From Massilia phosphatilytica (GTDB lineage Bacteria; Pseudomonadota; Gammaproteobacteria; Burkholderiales; Burkholderiaceae_D), in NCBI RefSeq assembly GCF_002968015.1, contig NZ_PUIP01000019.1, positions 62,001 to 126,000 on the forward strand: a DNA stretch of 64,000 nucleotides, read 5' to 3'. Positions 16,494 to 24,970 of this stretch are shown one piece after another (positions within the stretch are counted from its first letter, which is position 1; each line of letters begins with the position of its first letter). The position numbers and the translations under genes were made by a program. The notes under the pieces are model-generated. The model was given only the letters and a program-made list of their open reading frames with translations. It had not been told where the DNA came from and did no database searches.

Positions 16494-16853
16494 TTACACT
16501 TCAATGGCGTTCCTTAACCATTCGATATTGTTTCCATCGATGGCAAGCACGTCGATGCGGCACGGGGGCAGGCGGTCGCAACGCTGCAGATAGACTTGCG
16601 CGGCGCGGATGATGCGGCGGATTTTCGCCGGACTGATGCTCTCCGCCGCGCTGACCGGAGCGCCTGCCGCGCGCTGGCGCACTTCGACGAACACGAGCGT
16701 GGCGCCGTCGTGCAGGATCAGGTCGATTTCTCCCAACTTGCACTGGAAATTCGCTTCCACCAGGACGAGACCGCGGCGCTCGAGCCAGGCCAGGGCCACG
16801 TCTTCCCACGCCCTTCCCTGTTCCTGCTTGCGCGACAGGCGGGTCGGCCACAT
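16494..16853 (-). CDS. yraN: YraN/UPF0102 family endonuclease-fold protein
   Basis: This encodes 119 aa from MWPTRLSRKQEQGRAWEDVALAWLERRGL. The GEIDLILHD and VFVEVRQR motifs are the D/E-x-K-type core of the restriction-endonuclease-like UPF0102 family. One deviation is that the final catalytic Lys is Gln/Arg (EVRQR), as in many YraN members. Its start is one base after the lpoA stop (TGA-C-ATG), so translation is probably coupled. A longer frame through the end of lpoA is not needed. The function in cells is unknown. Confidence 0.92.
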   Translation of the reverse strand: MWPTRLSRKQEQGRAWEDVALAWLERRGLVLVEANFQCKLGEIDLILHDGATLVFVEVRQRAAGAPVSAAESISPAKIRRIIRAAQVYLQRCDRLPPCRIDVLAIDGNNIEWLRNAIEV

Positions 16854-16854
16854 G

Positions 16855-18087
16855 TCAGCGGCCCTTGTCGACGGGCTCGAACGCGCCGGCGCGGACGACG
16901 ACGGCCGCTTCGACCCGCTGCAGTTGTAATTGCCCGCCGGGACCGGCCACCACGTCGAGCCGGCCCGTGACGCCATCCATGCCGAACGGCGCACCGTCCC
17001 GCAGCGCCAGTTCGCGCGCGACGCGGAAGGCGTCGATGCCGAGGGCGTACAGACGGTCCATGTCGAGCGGCTGTTCCGTGGCCAAAGGCCGCGGGTAGAC
17101 CATCACGGCCGGATGGTCGGGCAGCACGATCCACGGCAGGTCGAGGAGTCGCACGCCGTCGAGGCCAGGTGCGTCCGGTGCCGTCGACCGCCCCGGATTC
17201 GCCGGCCCGCCGCCGTAGCAGGGGATCGCGGCGCCGGCCAGCGCACGCACGGGGCGCAGGGCGGCGCTGTCGAGCGCGGCGAACAGCAGGTCGGGCGGGT
17301 CGATCTCCAGTTTCTGCTTCAAGTCCTCGATTGCCGCCTTGCCCCCTTCGCCGGACGGTATGGCGAAGCGCTGGTTCGTGTGGCCCAGCTGGATCCAGCG
17401 CGCCTCGAACGCACCGGCCGCGCGCTGCGCCCAGGCCGCGCCACCCGTGAGGATCAGGGCGCGGCCGTGCGGATGCTCGCGCGCCGCCCATTCCGCCACC
17501 TGGCGCGCCTCGTCTTCGATCGACAGCCCCACCACGAGCATGCCGCGCGGTACGCTTGATCGGCCTTCCGGCACGCTCAGCACGACGGTCGGCCGCGTGA
17601 CGGCATCGCTGTCGGCCAGCGCGGCGGCGGCGGAACGCGCGAGCGGCCCGACGATGATCTCGCTGGCGACCGCCGCGCGCGCATAGGCGTCGAGCACGTC
17701 GCGCGGCGCGTCGCCCGTCGAGACGACCTCGGCCTTGAAGCCGGTGCCGTCCCGTTCCATGCTGGCCATGAAGCCGGCGCGGACGGCCTCGGCGGCAGTC
17801 GCCAGCGTGCCTGATCGCAACGGCAGCAGCAGGGCGATACGGATCGGGGCGGCGGAAGGTGGCGGCGGCGGCGCGGGTTCGTTCGGTGGCGGCCTGGCAG
17901 GGCGCGGCTGGATGGCGGGATCGCCCAGCATCGCGAGGAGGGGCGCGGGCGCACTTGTGTTAGTGTCCACGGACGCGCACAATCGCTGCGGCCCGGCACA
18001 TGGCGTGCCGGCCAGGGCGTGGCCGCCGACACTCATCAAGATGAGTAGCCAGGCCAGCCGGGCGCACAGTGCCTCGAGAATCTTCAT
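16855..18087 (-). CDS. lpoA: penicillin-binding protein activator, LpoA C-domain type
   Basis: This encodes 410 aa. An N-terminal signal (residues 1-26) and a Pro-rich linker lead into a periplasmic-binding-protein-like domain from about residue 80 (RIALLLPLRSGTLATAAEAVRAGFMAS). In E. coli, LpoA is an outer-membrane lipoprotein that stimulates PBP1a; it has an extra N-terminal TPR domain that is absent here. No clear lipobox is seen (AGTPC), so membrane anchoring is uncertain. Position at the head of yraN-diaA-dolP and opposite rsmI is the conserved arrangement. ATGs at 18087 and 18102 are both possible; the latter would overlap the rsmI start. Confidence 0.87.
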   Translation of the reverse strand: MKILEALCARLAWLLILMSVGGHALAGTPCAGPQRLCASVDTNTSAPAPLLAMLGDPAIQPRPARPPPNEPAPPPPPSAAPIRIALLLPLRSGTLATAAEAVRAGFMASMERDGTGFKAEVVSTGDAPRDVLDAYARAAVASEIIVGPLARSAAAALADSDAVTRPTVVLSVPEGRSSVPRGMLVVGLSIEDEARQVAEWAAREHPHGRALILTGGAAWAQRAAGAFEARWIQLGHTNQRFAIPSGEGGKAAIEDLKQKLEIDPPDLLFAALDSAALRPVRALAGAAIPCYGGGPANPGRSTAPDAPGLDGVRLLDLPWIVLPDHPAVMVYPRPLATEQPLDMDRLYALGIDAFRVARELALRDGAPFGMDGVTGRLDVVAGPGGQLQLQRVEAAVVVRAGAFEPVDKGR

Positions 18088-18100
18088 CCGTACCCCCAAC

Positions 18101-19009
18101 ATGACAGAAACCCAGTCCAGCCAGATCGCCCAACTGCCCGTCATGGGCGAGGCCGCCCAGCAGTCCTATCCTACCGCAACGCTTTACGTGGTGGCCACAC
18201 CCATCGGCAACGTCACCGACATCACGCTGCGCGCGCTGCACGTGCTGCTGCTGGCCGACGTCGTCGCCTGCGAGGACACGCGCAAGACCGGCGCGCTGCT
18301 GACGCGCTTCGGCCTGAACAAACAGATGATCGCCGCGCACCAGCACAACGAACGCGAGGTCGCCGAGAAAATCGCCACGCGCCTGCGCGCGGGCGAGCGC
18401 GTGGCGCTCGTGTCGGATGCGGGCACGCCGGCCGTGTCCGACCCGGGTGCGCGCATCGTCGACGCCGTGCGCGACGCCGGCCTGCACGTCGTTCCCGTGC
18501 CCGGCTCGTCGGCCGCCATCGCGGCGCTGTCGGCAAGTGGCCTCGTGAACGACCGCTTCTATTTTGTCGGCTTCCTGCCCGCGAAAACGAAGCAGCGTGA
18601 AGCGGAACTGGCCACGCTCAAGGCCGTGCCGGCGACGCTCGTGTTCTATGAGGCACCGCATCGCATCACGGACTGTGTGGAATCTCTCGTCGCCGCATTC
18701 GAACCGACGCGCCAGGTGGTCTTTGCGCGCGAACTCACCAAGTTGTTCGAGGAAACTCACCGGTGTCCATTGAGCGAAGCACTCGCGTGGGTGAAGGCCG
18801 ATGCCAACCGCGAGCGCGGCGAATTCGTCGTGCTGGTCGAGGGCGCGCAGGCGGAGGACGATGAAGGCGATGTGGAAGCGGAGCGCGTGCTGCGCATCCT
18901 GCTGGAAGAATGTTCCGTGAAGCAGGCGGCCGCGCTGGCGGCGCAGATCACGGGAAAAAAGAAGAACGCGTTGTACGAGCGGGCGCTGCAGATCAAGGGC
19001 GGCGAATAG
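18101..19009 (+). CDS. rsmI: 16S rRNA (cytidine1402-2'-O)-methyltransferase
   Basis: This encodes 302 aa. RsmI methylates the ribose of C1402 in the ribosomal P site. Motifs in order are VATPIGNVTDITLRAL, the ACEDTRKTGALL substrate loop, LVSDAGTPAVSDPG, and VPVPGSSAAIAALSASGL, all of the tetrapyrrole-methylase fold. The Met at 18143 leaves exactly 13 residues before LYVV, the same as the E. coli protein, and is a good alternative start. Neither start has a clear Shine-Dalgarno. It diverges from lpoA with almost no space and converges on the TonB-like gene. Confidence 0.96.
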   Translation: MTETQSSQIAQLPVMGEAAQQSYPTATLYVVATPIGNVTDITLRALHVLLLADVVACEDTRKTGALLTRFGLNKQMIAAHQHNEREVAEKIATRLRAGERVALVSDAGTPAVSDPGARIVDAVRDAGLHVVPVPGSSAAIAALSASGLVNDRFYFVGFLPAKTKQREAELATLKAVPATLVFYEAPHRITDCVESLVAAFEPTRQVVFARELTKLFEETHRCPLSEALAWVKADANRERGEFVVLVEGAQAEDDEGDVEAERVLRILLEECSVKQAAALAAQITGKKKNALYERALQIKGGE

Positions 19010-19015
19010 GCGACC

Positions 19016-19648
19016 TCACCACTTGCAGCCGCTGTCCTTCTTGTCCATCGCCAGGAAGATCGGCGCCAGCAGGCCTCCCGGCACGCCATCCTTGCAATCC
19101 GGCCGCTTGGCCTGCTTGATCGCCCGTTCGAACTTGCTTTCCGTTTGCAGCTGCGGTTTCGGCAGGCGTTCGAGTGCCGTGCCCACCTTGTCCGGATCGG
19201 GTTCGTTGGCCAGCTTCGTCGCCATGCCGCGCGCCATGCTGCGGGCGGCGTCGAGGTCGAAGTGCTGCGTCGTCGTCGCGGGTGCCGCCGGCGGCGCGGG
19301 CGTTTCCGGTGCCGGTTTCACCGCATAGGTTTCCCCGGTCGATTGCCGTTTTTCCGGCGCCACGGCGATCACGGGGCGGGTTTTACGGGCGGGCGGCTGC
19401 GCGCGCGGCAGCGGCTTGGGCGGTTCCTCGGCCGGTTTCACCGCGACGGGTGGCGGCGGTGGCGGCGCGGCCTGCAAACGGATCGTGAGCCGTTCCGGCG
19501 CTGCGGCCGGCAGGGCCGTCACAGGCTGGCGGTAGACCGCGAGCAGCAGCGCGTGCGCGAGCACCGACAGCGCGATGCCGGCCGCGATGCGGTTGGCCTG
19601 CTTGCGGTCGGGGAGGGCGCCGCCGATGTTGTCGATTGCAAACGTCAC
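19016..19648 (-). CDS. TonB-like single-span protein of unknown function
   Basis: This encodes 210 aa from a GTG at 19648, with an AGGTAAAGAC site before it. A basic N-terminus and one membrane helix (IAAGIALSVLAHALLLAVY, about residues 18-36) are followed by a Pro-rich PPPPPPVAVKPAEEPPKPLP linker, as in TonB/TolA-type energy couplers. The C-terminal part lacks a convincing TonB fold and instead ends with two cysteines (RPDCKDG and SGCKW) that could form a disulfide. An open frame extends upstream through the tRNA gene, which is not credible as coding. It converges on rsmI with 6 bases between. Confidence 0.6.
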   Translation of the reverse strand: MTFAIDNIGGALPDRKQANRIAAGIALSVLAHALLLAVYRQPVTALPAAAPERLTIRLQAAPPPPPPVAVKPAEEPPKPLPRAQPPARKTRPVIAVAPEKRQSTGETYAVKPAPETPAPPAAPATTTQHFDLDAARSMARGMATKLANEPDPDKVGTALERLPKPQLQTESKFERAIKQAKRPDCKDGVPGGLLAPIFLAMDKKDSGCKW

Positions 19649-19727
19649 GTCTTTACCTGTCAGAAAACCACGGACACGCGCGCTTTCCTTGACCGGGAGG
19701 GTATCCGGACGGTATGATGGCTGTCTT

Positions 19728-19804
<77 letters not shown>

Positions 19805-19814
19805 GTATATCAAG

Positions 19815-19843
19815 AAGGCCGACGAGAAATCGTCGGCCTTTTT
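19815..19843 (+). terminator. rho-independent terminator after tRNA-Pro
   Basis: AAGGCCGACG pairs with CGTCGGCCTT around an AGAAAT loop, followed by T residues. It starts 11 bases after the tRNA. On the other strand it also faces the end of mvaB, so it may serve both. Confidence 0.85.
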
Positions 19844-19853
19844 CATTTCCGCG

Positions 19854-20768
19854 TTACACGATTCTCTTCGCCAACAAGGCATTCCCGGCCCGGCTCGCGC
19901 CCTTGCGGCCCAGATGCTGCGAAATGAACGCTCCCGCATCCACGACGAGATCCAGATCGATGCCCGTCTCGATCCCGAGCCCGTTCAGCATGTAGACCAC
20001 GTCCTCGGTCGCCACGTTGCCCGTCGCACCCTTCGCATACGGGCAGCCGCCCAGGCCCGACACGGACGAGTGGAAGATCGTGACGCCCAGTTCCAGGCTG
20101 GCGTAGATGTTGGCGAGTGCCTGCCCATAGGTGTCGTGGAAGTGGCCGGAGATGCGGTCGAGCGCGAAGGCGCGCGCCGCCGTCTCCATCACGGCCTGCG
20201 TCTTGCGCGGGGTCGCCACGCCGATCGTGTCGGCGATGTCGATCTCGTCGCAGCCCAGGTCGCGCATGCGGCCCACGACGTCCGCGACGGCATCCAGCGG
20301 CACGTCGCCCTGGTACGGGCAGCCGAACGCGCAGCTGATGCTGCCGCGCAGGCGCAGGCCGTGGTCCTTCGCCGCCTTCGCCACGGGTTCGAAGCGCGCG
20401 ATGGATTCCGCGATCGAGCAGTTGATGTTTCGCTGCGAGAACGCTTCCGACGCGGAACCGAAGATCACGACTTCATCGGCCCGCGCCGCCAGCGCCGCCT
20501 CGAAGCCCTGCAGGTTCGGCGTCAGCGCCGAATACAGCGTGCCGGGACGGCGGGCGATGCCGGCCATGACCTCCGCACTGGTTGCCATCTGCGGCACCCA
20601 CTTGGGCGAGACGAACGACGCCGCCTCGATATTGGCAAAACCGGCGCGCGACAGGCGGTCGACCAGTTCGATCTTGACCGCGGCGGACACCGCTTCCTTT
20701 TCGTTCTGCAGCCCGTCGCGCGGGCCGACCTCGACGATCTTGACGTGTTTCGGCAGTGGATTGTGCAT
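19854..20768 (-). CDS. mvaB: hydroxymethylglutaryl-CoA lyase
   Basis: This encodes 304 aa (also called liuE). It splits HMG-CoA into acetoacetate and acetyl-CoA, the last step of leucine breakdown. The TIM-barrel has EVGPRDGLQNE at residues 13-23 (metal and catalytic Arg/Asp), the GHFHDTYGQALAN metal-ligand strand, and the active-site cysteine loop GLGGCPYAKGATGN. Length is standard. It is the last gene of the minus-strand liu/bio block, 9 bases after ghrA. Confidence 0.96.
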   Translation of the reverse strand: MHNPLPKHVKIVEVGPRDGLQNEKEAVSAAVKIELVDRLSRAGFANIEAASFVSPKWVPQMATSAEVMAGIARRPGTLYSALTPNLQGFEAALAARADEVVIFGSASEAFSQRNINCSIAESIARFEPVAKAAKDHGLRLRGSISCAFGCPYQGDVPLDAVADVVGRMRDLGCDEIDIADTIGVATPRKTQAVMETAARAFALDRISGHFHDTYGQALANIYASLELGVTIFHSSVSGLGGCPYAKGATGNVATEDVVYMLNGLGIETGIDLDLVVDAGAFISQHLGRKGASRAGNALLAKRIV

Positions 20769-20777
20769 GTTGGTTTC

Positions 20778-21719
20778 CTAGTAGCCGCGGGCACGGTCGA
20801 CGATGTCGTCGATGGCCTCGCCCCGTTCCAGCTTCCCGATCTTGGCGGCGATCTGGCGTACCGCCTCTTCGCGCAAGGTGAGCGCGGAGATGTGCGGCGT
20901 GATGGTGATGCGCGGCTCGTTCCAGAACGGATGCGGGGCCGGCAGCGGTTCGTTGCGAAACACGTCGAGCGTGGCGCCCGCGATGTGGCCGGCGCGGATC
21001 AGCGCCAGCAGGTCCGGTTCGGCCAGCAGCGCGCCGCGCGCCACGTTGATCACGTAGGCGCCTTCGGGCAGCTGCGACAGGTGCGCGCGGTCGAGCAGGT
21101 TCGTCGTCTCGGGCGTGAGCGGCAGCATGCAGACGAGGACCTGCGTGCCGGACAAAAAGTCGCCCAGTTCGTCCATGCCGGCGAAGCATGGCACGCCCGG
21201 CACGTCCTTCGGCGACCGGCTCCAGCCGCGCACGGGAAAGCCGAGCTGGCGCAGCGTGCGCAGCACGGGCATCCCGAGCTTGCCGAGGCCCAGCACGCCG
21301 ACCGTGAAGTCGGCCTTGCGGCGGCGCGTTTCCAGCGGGTTCCAGATGCCCTGGCGCGCCTGCTGCTCGTAGTCGTCGAAGCGGCGGAAGTAGCGCAAGG
21401 TCGCATACGCCACGTACTCCGCCATCTGCTCGGCCATGCCCGCATCGCCCAGGCGGACGATGGGGACCGGCGGCAGCGCGTCGCCGAATTTCAGCAGCGC
21501 GTCCACGCCGGCACCCATCAGGAAAATCGCCTTGACGTGGGCGAGCTGGTCGAGCAGTTGCGGTGTCGGTGTCCACACCACGGCGTAATCGCAAGGCGCC
21601 TGCGACGCCAGCGACATGTTTTCGTGCCACACGACGGTCTCCGCATGTGGCAATGCATCGGCAAAATCACGGGCCCACGGTTCGATGACACCGTCACCCC
21701 TGTACAGCAGTATCCGCAT
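20778..21719 (-). CDS. ghrA: glyoxylate/hydroxypyruvate reductase A-type D-2-hydroxyacid dehydrogenase
   Basis: This encodes 313 aa from MRILLYRGDGVIEPW, with GGAGACACGAG before the ATG. The Rossmann loop GVLGLGKLGMPVL, the NVARGALL catalytic Arg, the Glu in FRNEPLPAPHPFW, and the TPHISA catalytic His are all present, giving the full D-2-hydroxyacid dehydrogenase triad. Lack of the small N-terminal PGP motif and the WSRSPK cofactor loop suggest NADPH use, as in GhrA. It sits between liuD and mvaB, so the substrate may instead be a leucine-derived 2-oxo acid; that is inference. Confidence 0.88.
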   Translation of the reverse strand: MRILLYRGDGVIEPWARDFADALPHAETVVWHENMSLASQAPCDYAVVWTPTPQLLDQLAHVKAIFLMGAGVDALLKFGDALPPVPIVRLGDAGMAEQMAEYVAYATLRYFRRFDDYEQQARQGIWNPLETRRRKADFTVGVLGLGKLGMPVLRTLRQLGFPVRGWSRSPKDVPGVPCFAGMDELGDFLSGTQVLVCMLPLTPETTNLLDRAHLSQLPEGAYVINVARGALLAEPDLLALIRAGHIAGATLDVFRNEPLPAPHPFWNEPRITITPHISALTLREEAVRQIAAKIGKLERGEAIDDIVDRARGY

Positions 21720-21805
21720 CTCGTGTCTCCTAATTGTTATAGATGTTTGCGTTTGCTGTCTCGTTGGTCCTGAATGCTGGTGGGCGGAGGCCGCCCACCA
21801 AAAAG

Positions 21806-23815
21806 TCACGCGGCTGCCTTGAAGGCCAGCAGCGGTGCTCCATCCGCGACCTGGTCGCCGACCTGGTACAACACTTCCTCGACCAGGCCGTCGCTCGGCG
21901 CGGCAATCGTGTGTTCCATCTTCATCGCTTCCATGATTACGAGCGGCTCGCCCTTTTTGACGAGCTGCCCGCTGGACGCGATCACCGCCACCACCTTGCC
22001 CGGCATCGGCGCGGTGAGGCGGCCGTCCGCCGTTTCGTGCTCGCCGGCATGCGCGAGCGGGTCGTTCCACGCCAGCACGTGGTGCAGGCCGCCCGTGAAC
22101 ACGTGCAAGGTTTCGCCGTCGCGCCGCACCGTGCCCTGGATGGCCTGGCCGTCCAGGCGGATCGCGTAGCGGCTGTCATGCTGCGCGACAAGCGTCAGCG
22201 GATGGGCCTTGCCACCCGCTTCGAGCGTCCACCCATGCGGATGATAGGCCATGTCGATTGCATAGACCTTGGCCTGGGTCGTGGCCGCGTACTCGTCGCC
22301 GAACGCGAGGCGGCGGCGATACGTGCCGTTCATGCGCCAGCCGTGCGCGCTGGCCCAAGGGTCGGCAGGATTGGTACTCGTGGATGTTTCCGCCGCGACG
22401 AGGGCCACGGCCGCCAGCGCCAGCGCGGGCAACGGCGCCGGACCTGCCGGTGGGAACAGGGTGGCCGAGTTCCGCTCGATCAGGCCGGTATCCAGGTCGG
22501 CATGCGCGAAGGCATCGCCTTCGACGAGGCGTTTCAGGAACGCGATATTCGTCGCAAGACCGACGATGTGGAATTCAGATAACGCTTGCGCCATGCGCGC
22601 CAGCGCCTGTGCGCGGTCCGCGCCCCACACGATCAGCTTCGCGATCATCGGATCGTAGAACGGAGAAATGGCATCGCCCGCGCGCACGCCGGAATCGATG
22701 CGCACGTCACCCAGTTCGAACGCCACGTGGCTTGGCGTATCCATGCAGAGGAGCGTCCCGATCGACGGCAGGAAACCCTTCTCTGGATTTTCCGCATACA
22801 CGCGCGCCTCGATCGCGTGGCCGTGGATCGTGAGTTCATGTTGTTGCTTCGGCAGCGGCTGGCCGGCGGCGACGCGCAGCTGCCATTCGACGAGGTCCGT
22901 GCCCGTGATCATCTCGGTGACGGGGTGCTCGACCTGCAGGCGCGTATTCATCTCCATGAAGTAGAACGTGCCGTCCTGGTTGGCGATGAATTCGACGGTA
23001 CCTGCGCCCACATAGCCCACGGCGCGCGCGGCCGCGACGGCCGCTTCGCCCATCGCGGCGCGGCGTTCGGGCGGCATGCCCGGTGCCGGCGCTTCTTCCA
23101 GCACCTTCTGGTGGCGGCGCTGCACGGAGCAGTCGCGCTCGTGCAGGTAGACGCAGTTGCCGTGCGTGTCCGCGAACACCTGGATCTCGATGTGGCGGGG
23201 GCGCGTGAGGTATTTTTCGACGAGCACCTTGTCGTCGCCAAAGGATGAAATGGCTTCGCGCTTGCACGACGCGAGCGCGGCCTGGAAATCCTCGGAGCGC
23301 TCGACCACGCGCATGCCCTTGCCGCCACCGCCCGCGCTGGCTTTCAGCAGCACTGGATAGCCGATGCGGTTCGCTTCCGCCTGCAGCAGTTCCGGGTCTT
23401 GCGCATCGCCGTGGTAGCCCGGCACGAGCGGCACGCCCGCGCCTTCCATCAGCTGCTTGGCGGCGGACTTCGATCCCATCGCGCGCATCGAGGATCCCGG
23501 CGGGCCGATGAACACGAGGCCCGCGGCCGCGCAGGCTTCCGCGAATTCCGCGTTCTCGGACAGGAAGCCGTAGCCCGGGTGGATCGCCTGCGCGCCCGTG
23601 GCCAGCGCCGCGGCGATGATCTTGTCGCCGCGCAGATAGCTGTCCTTGGCGGCGGCGGGGCCGAGCAGGATCGCTTCATCGCAGACCGCCACGTGTTTCG
23701 CGCCGGCGTCGGCTTCCGAATAAACGGCAACGGTCTTGACGCCCAGGCGGCGCGCGGTGGCGGCGACCCGGCAGGCGATTTCGCCACGGTTGGCGATGAG
23801 GATCTTCGTGAACAT
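21806..23815 (-). CDS. liuD: methylcrotonyl-CoA carboxylase biotin-containing alpha subunit
   Basis: This encodes 669 aa with biotin carboxylase domain (1-450) and BCCP domain (about 590-669). The ATP-grasp loop KASAGGGGKGMRVV, the EMNTRLQVEHPVTE active site, and the biotinyl-lysine motif EAMKMEH (Lys632) are intact. With the carboxyltransferase subunit at 29124-30731 it would carboxylate 3-methylcrotonyl-CoA. Assignment to MCC rather than propionyl-CoA carboxylase comes from the liuB, liuC and mvaB neighbours. It is separated from bioB by a 107-base gap holding a weak terminator and an 11-bp direct repeat, so it may have its own promoter. Confidence 0.93.
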   Translation of the reverse strand: MFTKILIANRGEIACRVAATARRLGVKTVAVYSEADAGAKHVAVCDEAILLGPAAAKDSYLRGDKIIAAALATGAQAIHPGYGFLSENAEFAEACAAAGLVFIGPPGSSMRAMGSKSAAKQLMEGAGVPLVPGYHGDAQDPELLQAEANRIGYPVLLKASAGGGGKGMRVVERSEDFQAALASCKREAISSFGDDKVLVEKYLTRPRHIEIQVFADTHGNCVYLHERDCSVQRRHQKVLEEAPAPGMPPERRAAMGEAAVAAARAVGYVGAGTVEFIANQDGTFYFMEMNTRLQVEHPVTEMITGTDLVEWQLRVAAGQPLPKQQHELTIHGHAIEARVYAENPEKGFLPSIGTLLCMDTPSHVAFELGDVRIDSGVRAGDAISPFYDPMIAKLIVWGADRAQALARMAQALSEFHIVGLATNIAFLKRLVEGDAFAHADLDTGLIERNSATLFPPAGPAPLPALALAAVALVAAETSTSTNPADPWASAHGWRMNGTYRRRLAFGDEYAATTQAKVYAIDMAYHPHGWTLEAGGKAHPLTLVAQHDSRYAIRLDGQAIQGTVRRDGETLHVFTGGLHHVLAWNDPLAHAGEHETADGRLTAPMPGKVVAVIASSGQLVKKGEPLVIMEAMKMEHTIAAPSDGLVEEVLYQVGDQVADGAPLLAFKAAA

Positions 23816-23848
23816 GGTGTCTCGTCTGTTTTATGTGTTGTGAAAATC

Positions 23849-23888
23849 GGCTTGTGGCCGTGACTTCTATAAAACCTGGCTTGTGGCC
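23849..23888. repeat. direct repeat GGCTTGTGGCC ahead of liuD
   Basis: GGCTTGTGGCC occurs at 23849-23859 and 23878-23888 (29-base period), 34 and 63 bases before the liuD start. A close copy, GGCTTGTGGC, lies at 30756-30765, 25 bases before liuB. The position relative to two liu genes suggests a regulator site, but this is only a pattern match. Confidence 0.4.
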
Positions 23889-23900
23889 CGACAGCGTTGT

Positions 23901-23916
23901 AGCCCCCGAGGGGGCT
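23901..23916 (-). terminator. weak hairpin after bioB
   Basis: AGCCCC and GGGGCT form a GC stem around CGAG. On the minus strand it follows the bioB stop by 7 bases but lacks a T run, so any termination is partial. Confidence 0.4.
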
Positions 23917-23922
23917 TTGTGA

Positions 23923-24951
23923 TCAGCAGCCGCAGCTTTCCTTCTGCACCGACTCCAGCATCGCCGAGCGCGTTTTCAGGCCCAGCTTGTCCAGCAGCTT
24001 GCGGTCGTCGTCCGCTTCCGGATTGTCCGTGGTGAGCAGCTTGTCGCCGTAGAAGATCGAATTGGCGCCGGCCATGAAGCACATCGCCTGCACGGCTTCG
24101 CCCAGTTCGCGGCGGCCCGCCGACAAACGCACGCGCGCCTTCGGCATCGTGATGCGCGCGACGGCGATCGTGCGCACGAATTCGATCGGGTCCAGCGGCG
24201 GCAGGCCGTGCATCGGCGTGCCCTCGACCTGCACCAGGTGGTTGATGGGCACCGATTCCGGATACGGGTTCATGTTGGCCAGTTGCGCGATCAGGCCCGC
24301 GCGCTGCTCGCGCGTCTCGCCCATGCCGACGATGCCGCCGCAGCAGATTTTGAGGCCGGCCGTGCGCACGCGGCCCAGCGTGTCCAGGCGGTCGCGGTAT
24401 TCGCGCGTGGAGATCACGTCGCCGTAGAAATCCGGCGAGGTGTCGATGTTGTGGTTGTAGTAGTCCAGGCCCGCCTGCTTCAGTTGCTCGGCCTGGCCTT
24501 CTTCCAGCATGCCGAGGGTCGCGCAGGTTTCCATGCCCAGCGCTTTCACGCCGCGCACCATGGCTTCGACCTTTTCCATGTCGCGCTCTTTCGGGCTGCG
24601 CCAGGCGGCGCCCATGCAGAAGCGGGTCGCGCCCTTGGCCTTCGCTTCGCGCGCGGCGTCCAGCACGGTGTCCAGATCGAGGATCTTCTTCGCCTCGACG
24701 CCCGTGTCGTAGCGCGCGGCCTGCGGGCAGTAGCCGCAGTCTTCCTCGCAGCCGCCCGTCTTGATCGACAGCAGGGTCGCGAGTTCGACGTCGCCGTCGG
24801 GGAACTCGGCGCGGTGTGCCTGCTGGGCGCGGAACATCAGGTCCGGCAGCGGCAACTCGAACAGCGCGAGCACGTCGGCCAGCGGCCAGGTGGCGTCTTT
24901 CGGCAGGGAGGCCGGCGTGACCGGCGGATGGAGGGTAACGACTTGGGTCAT
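23923..24951 (-). CDS. bioB: biotin synthase (radical SAM)
   Basis: This encodes 342 aa. BioB inserts sulfur into dethiobiotin. The radical SAM motif is C68-x3-C72-x2-C75 (GGCEEDCGYC), followed by the YNHNIDTSP and GIVGMGE blocks and the conserved Arg in ARITMPKARVRLSAGR that holds the second cluster. The C-terminus ends in CGC. AAGGA upstream favours the ATG at 24951 over an earlier one at 24978. The 19-base gap after bioD and the shared strand place it last in bioA-F-D-B. Confidence 0.97.
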   Translation of the reverse strand: MTQVVTLHPPVTPASLPKDATWPLADVLALFELPLPDLMFRAQQAHRAEFPDGDVELATLLSIKTGGCEEDCGYCPQAARYDTGVEAKKILDLDTVLDAAREAKAKGATRFCMGAAWRSPKERDMEKVEAMVRGVKALGMETCATLGMLEEGQAEQLKQAGLDYYNHNIDTSPDFYGDVISTREYRDRLDTLGRVRTAGLKICCGGIVGMGETREQRAGLIAQLANMNPYPESVPINHLVQVEGTPMHGLPPLDPIEFVRTIAVARITMPKARVRLSAGRRELGEAVQAMCFMAGANSIFYGDKLLTTDNPEADDDRKLLDKLGLKTRSAMLESVQKESCGC

Positions 24952-24970
24952 TTCGGATTCCTTGTTTTGG

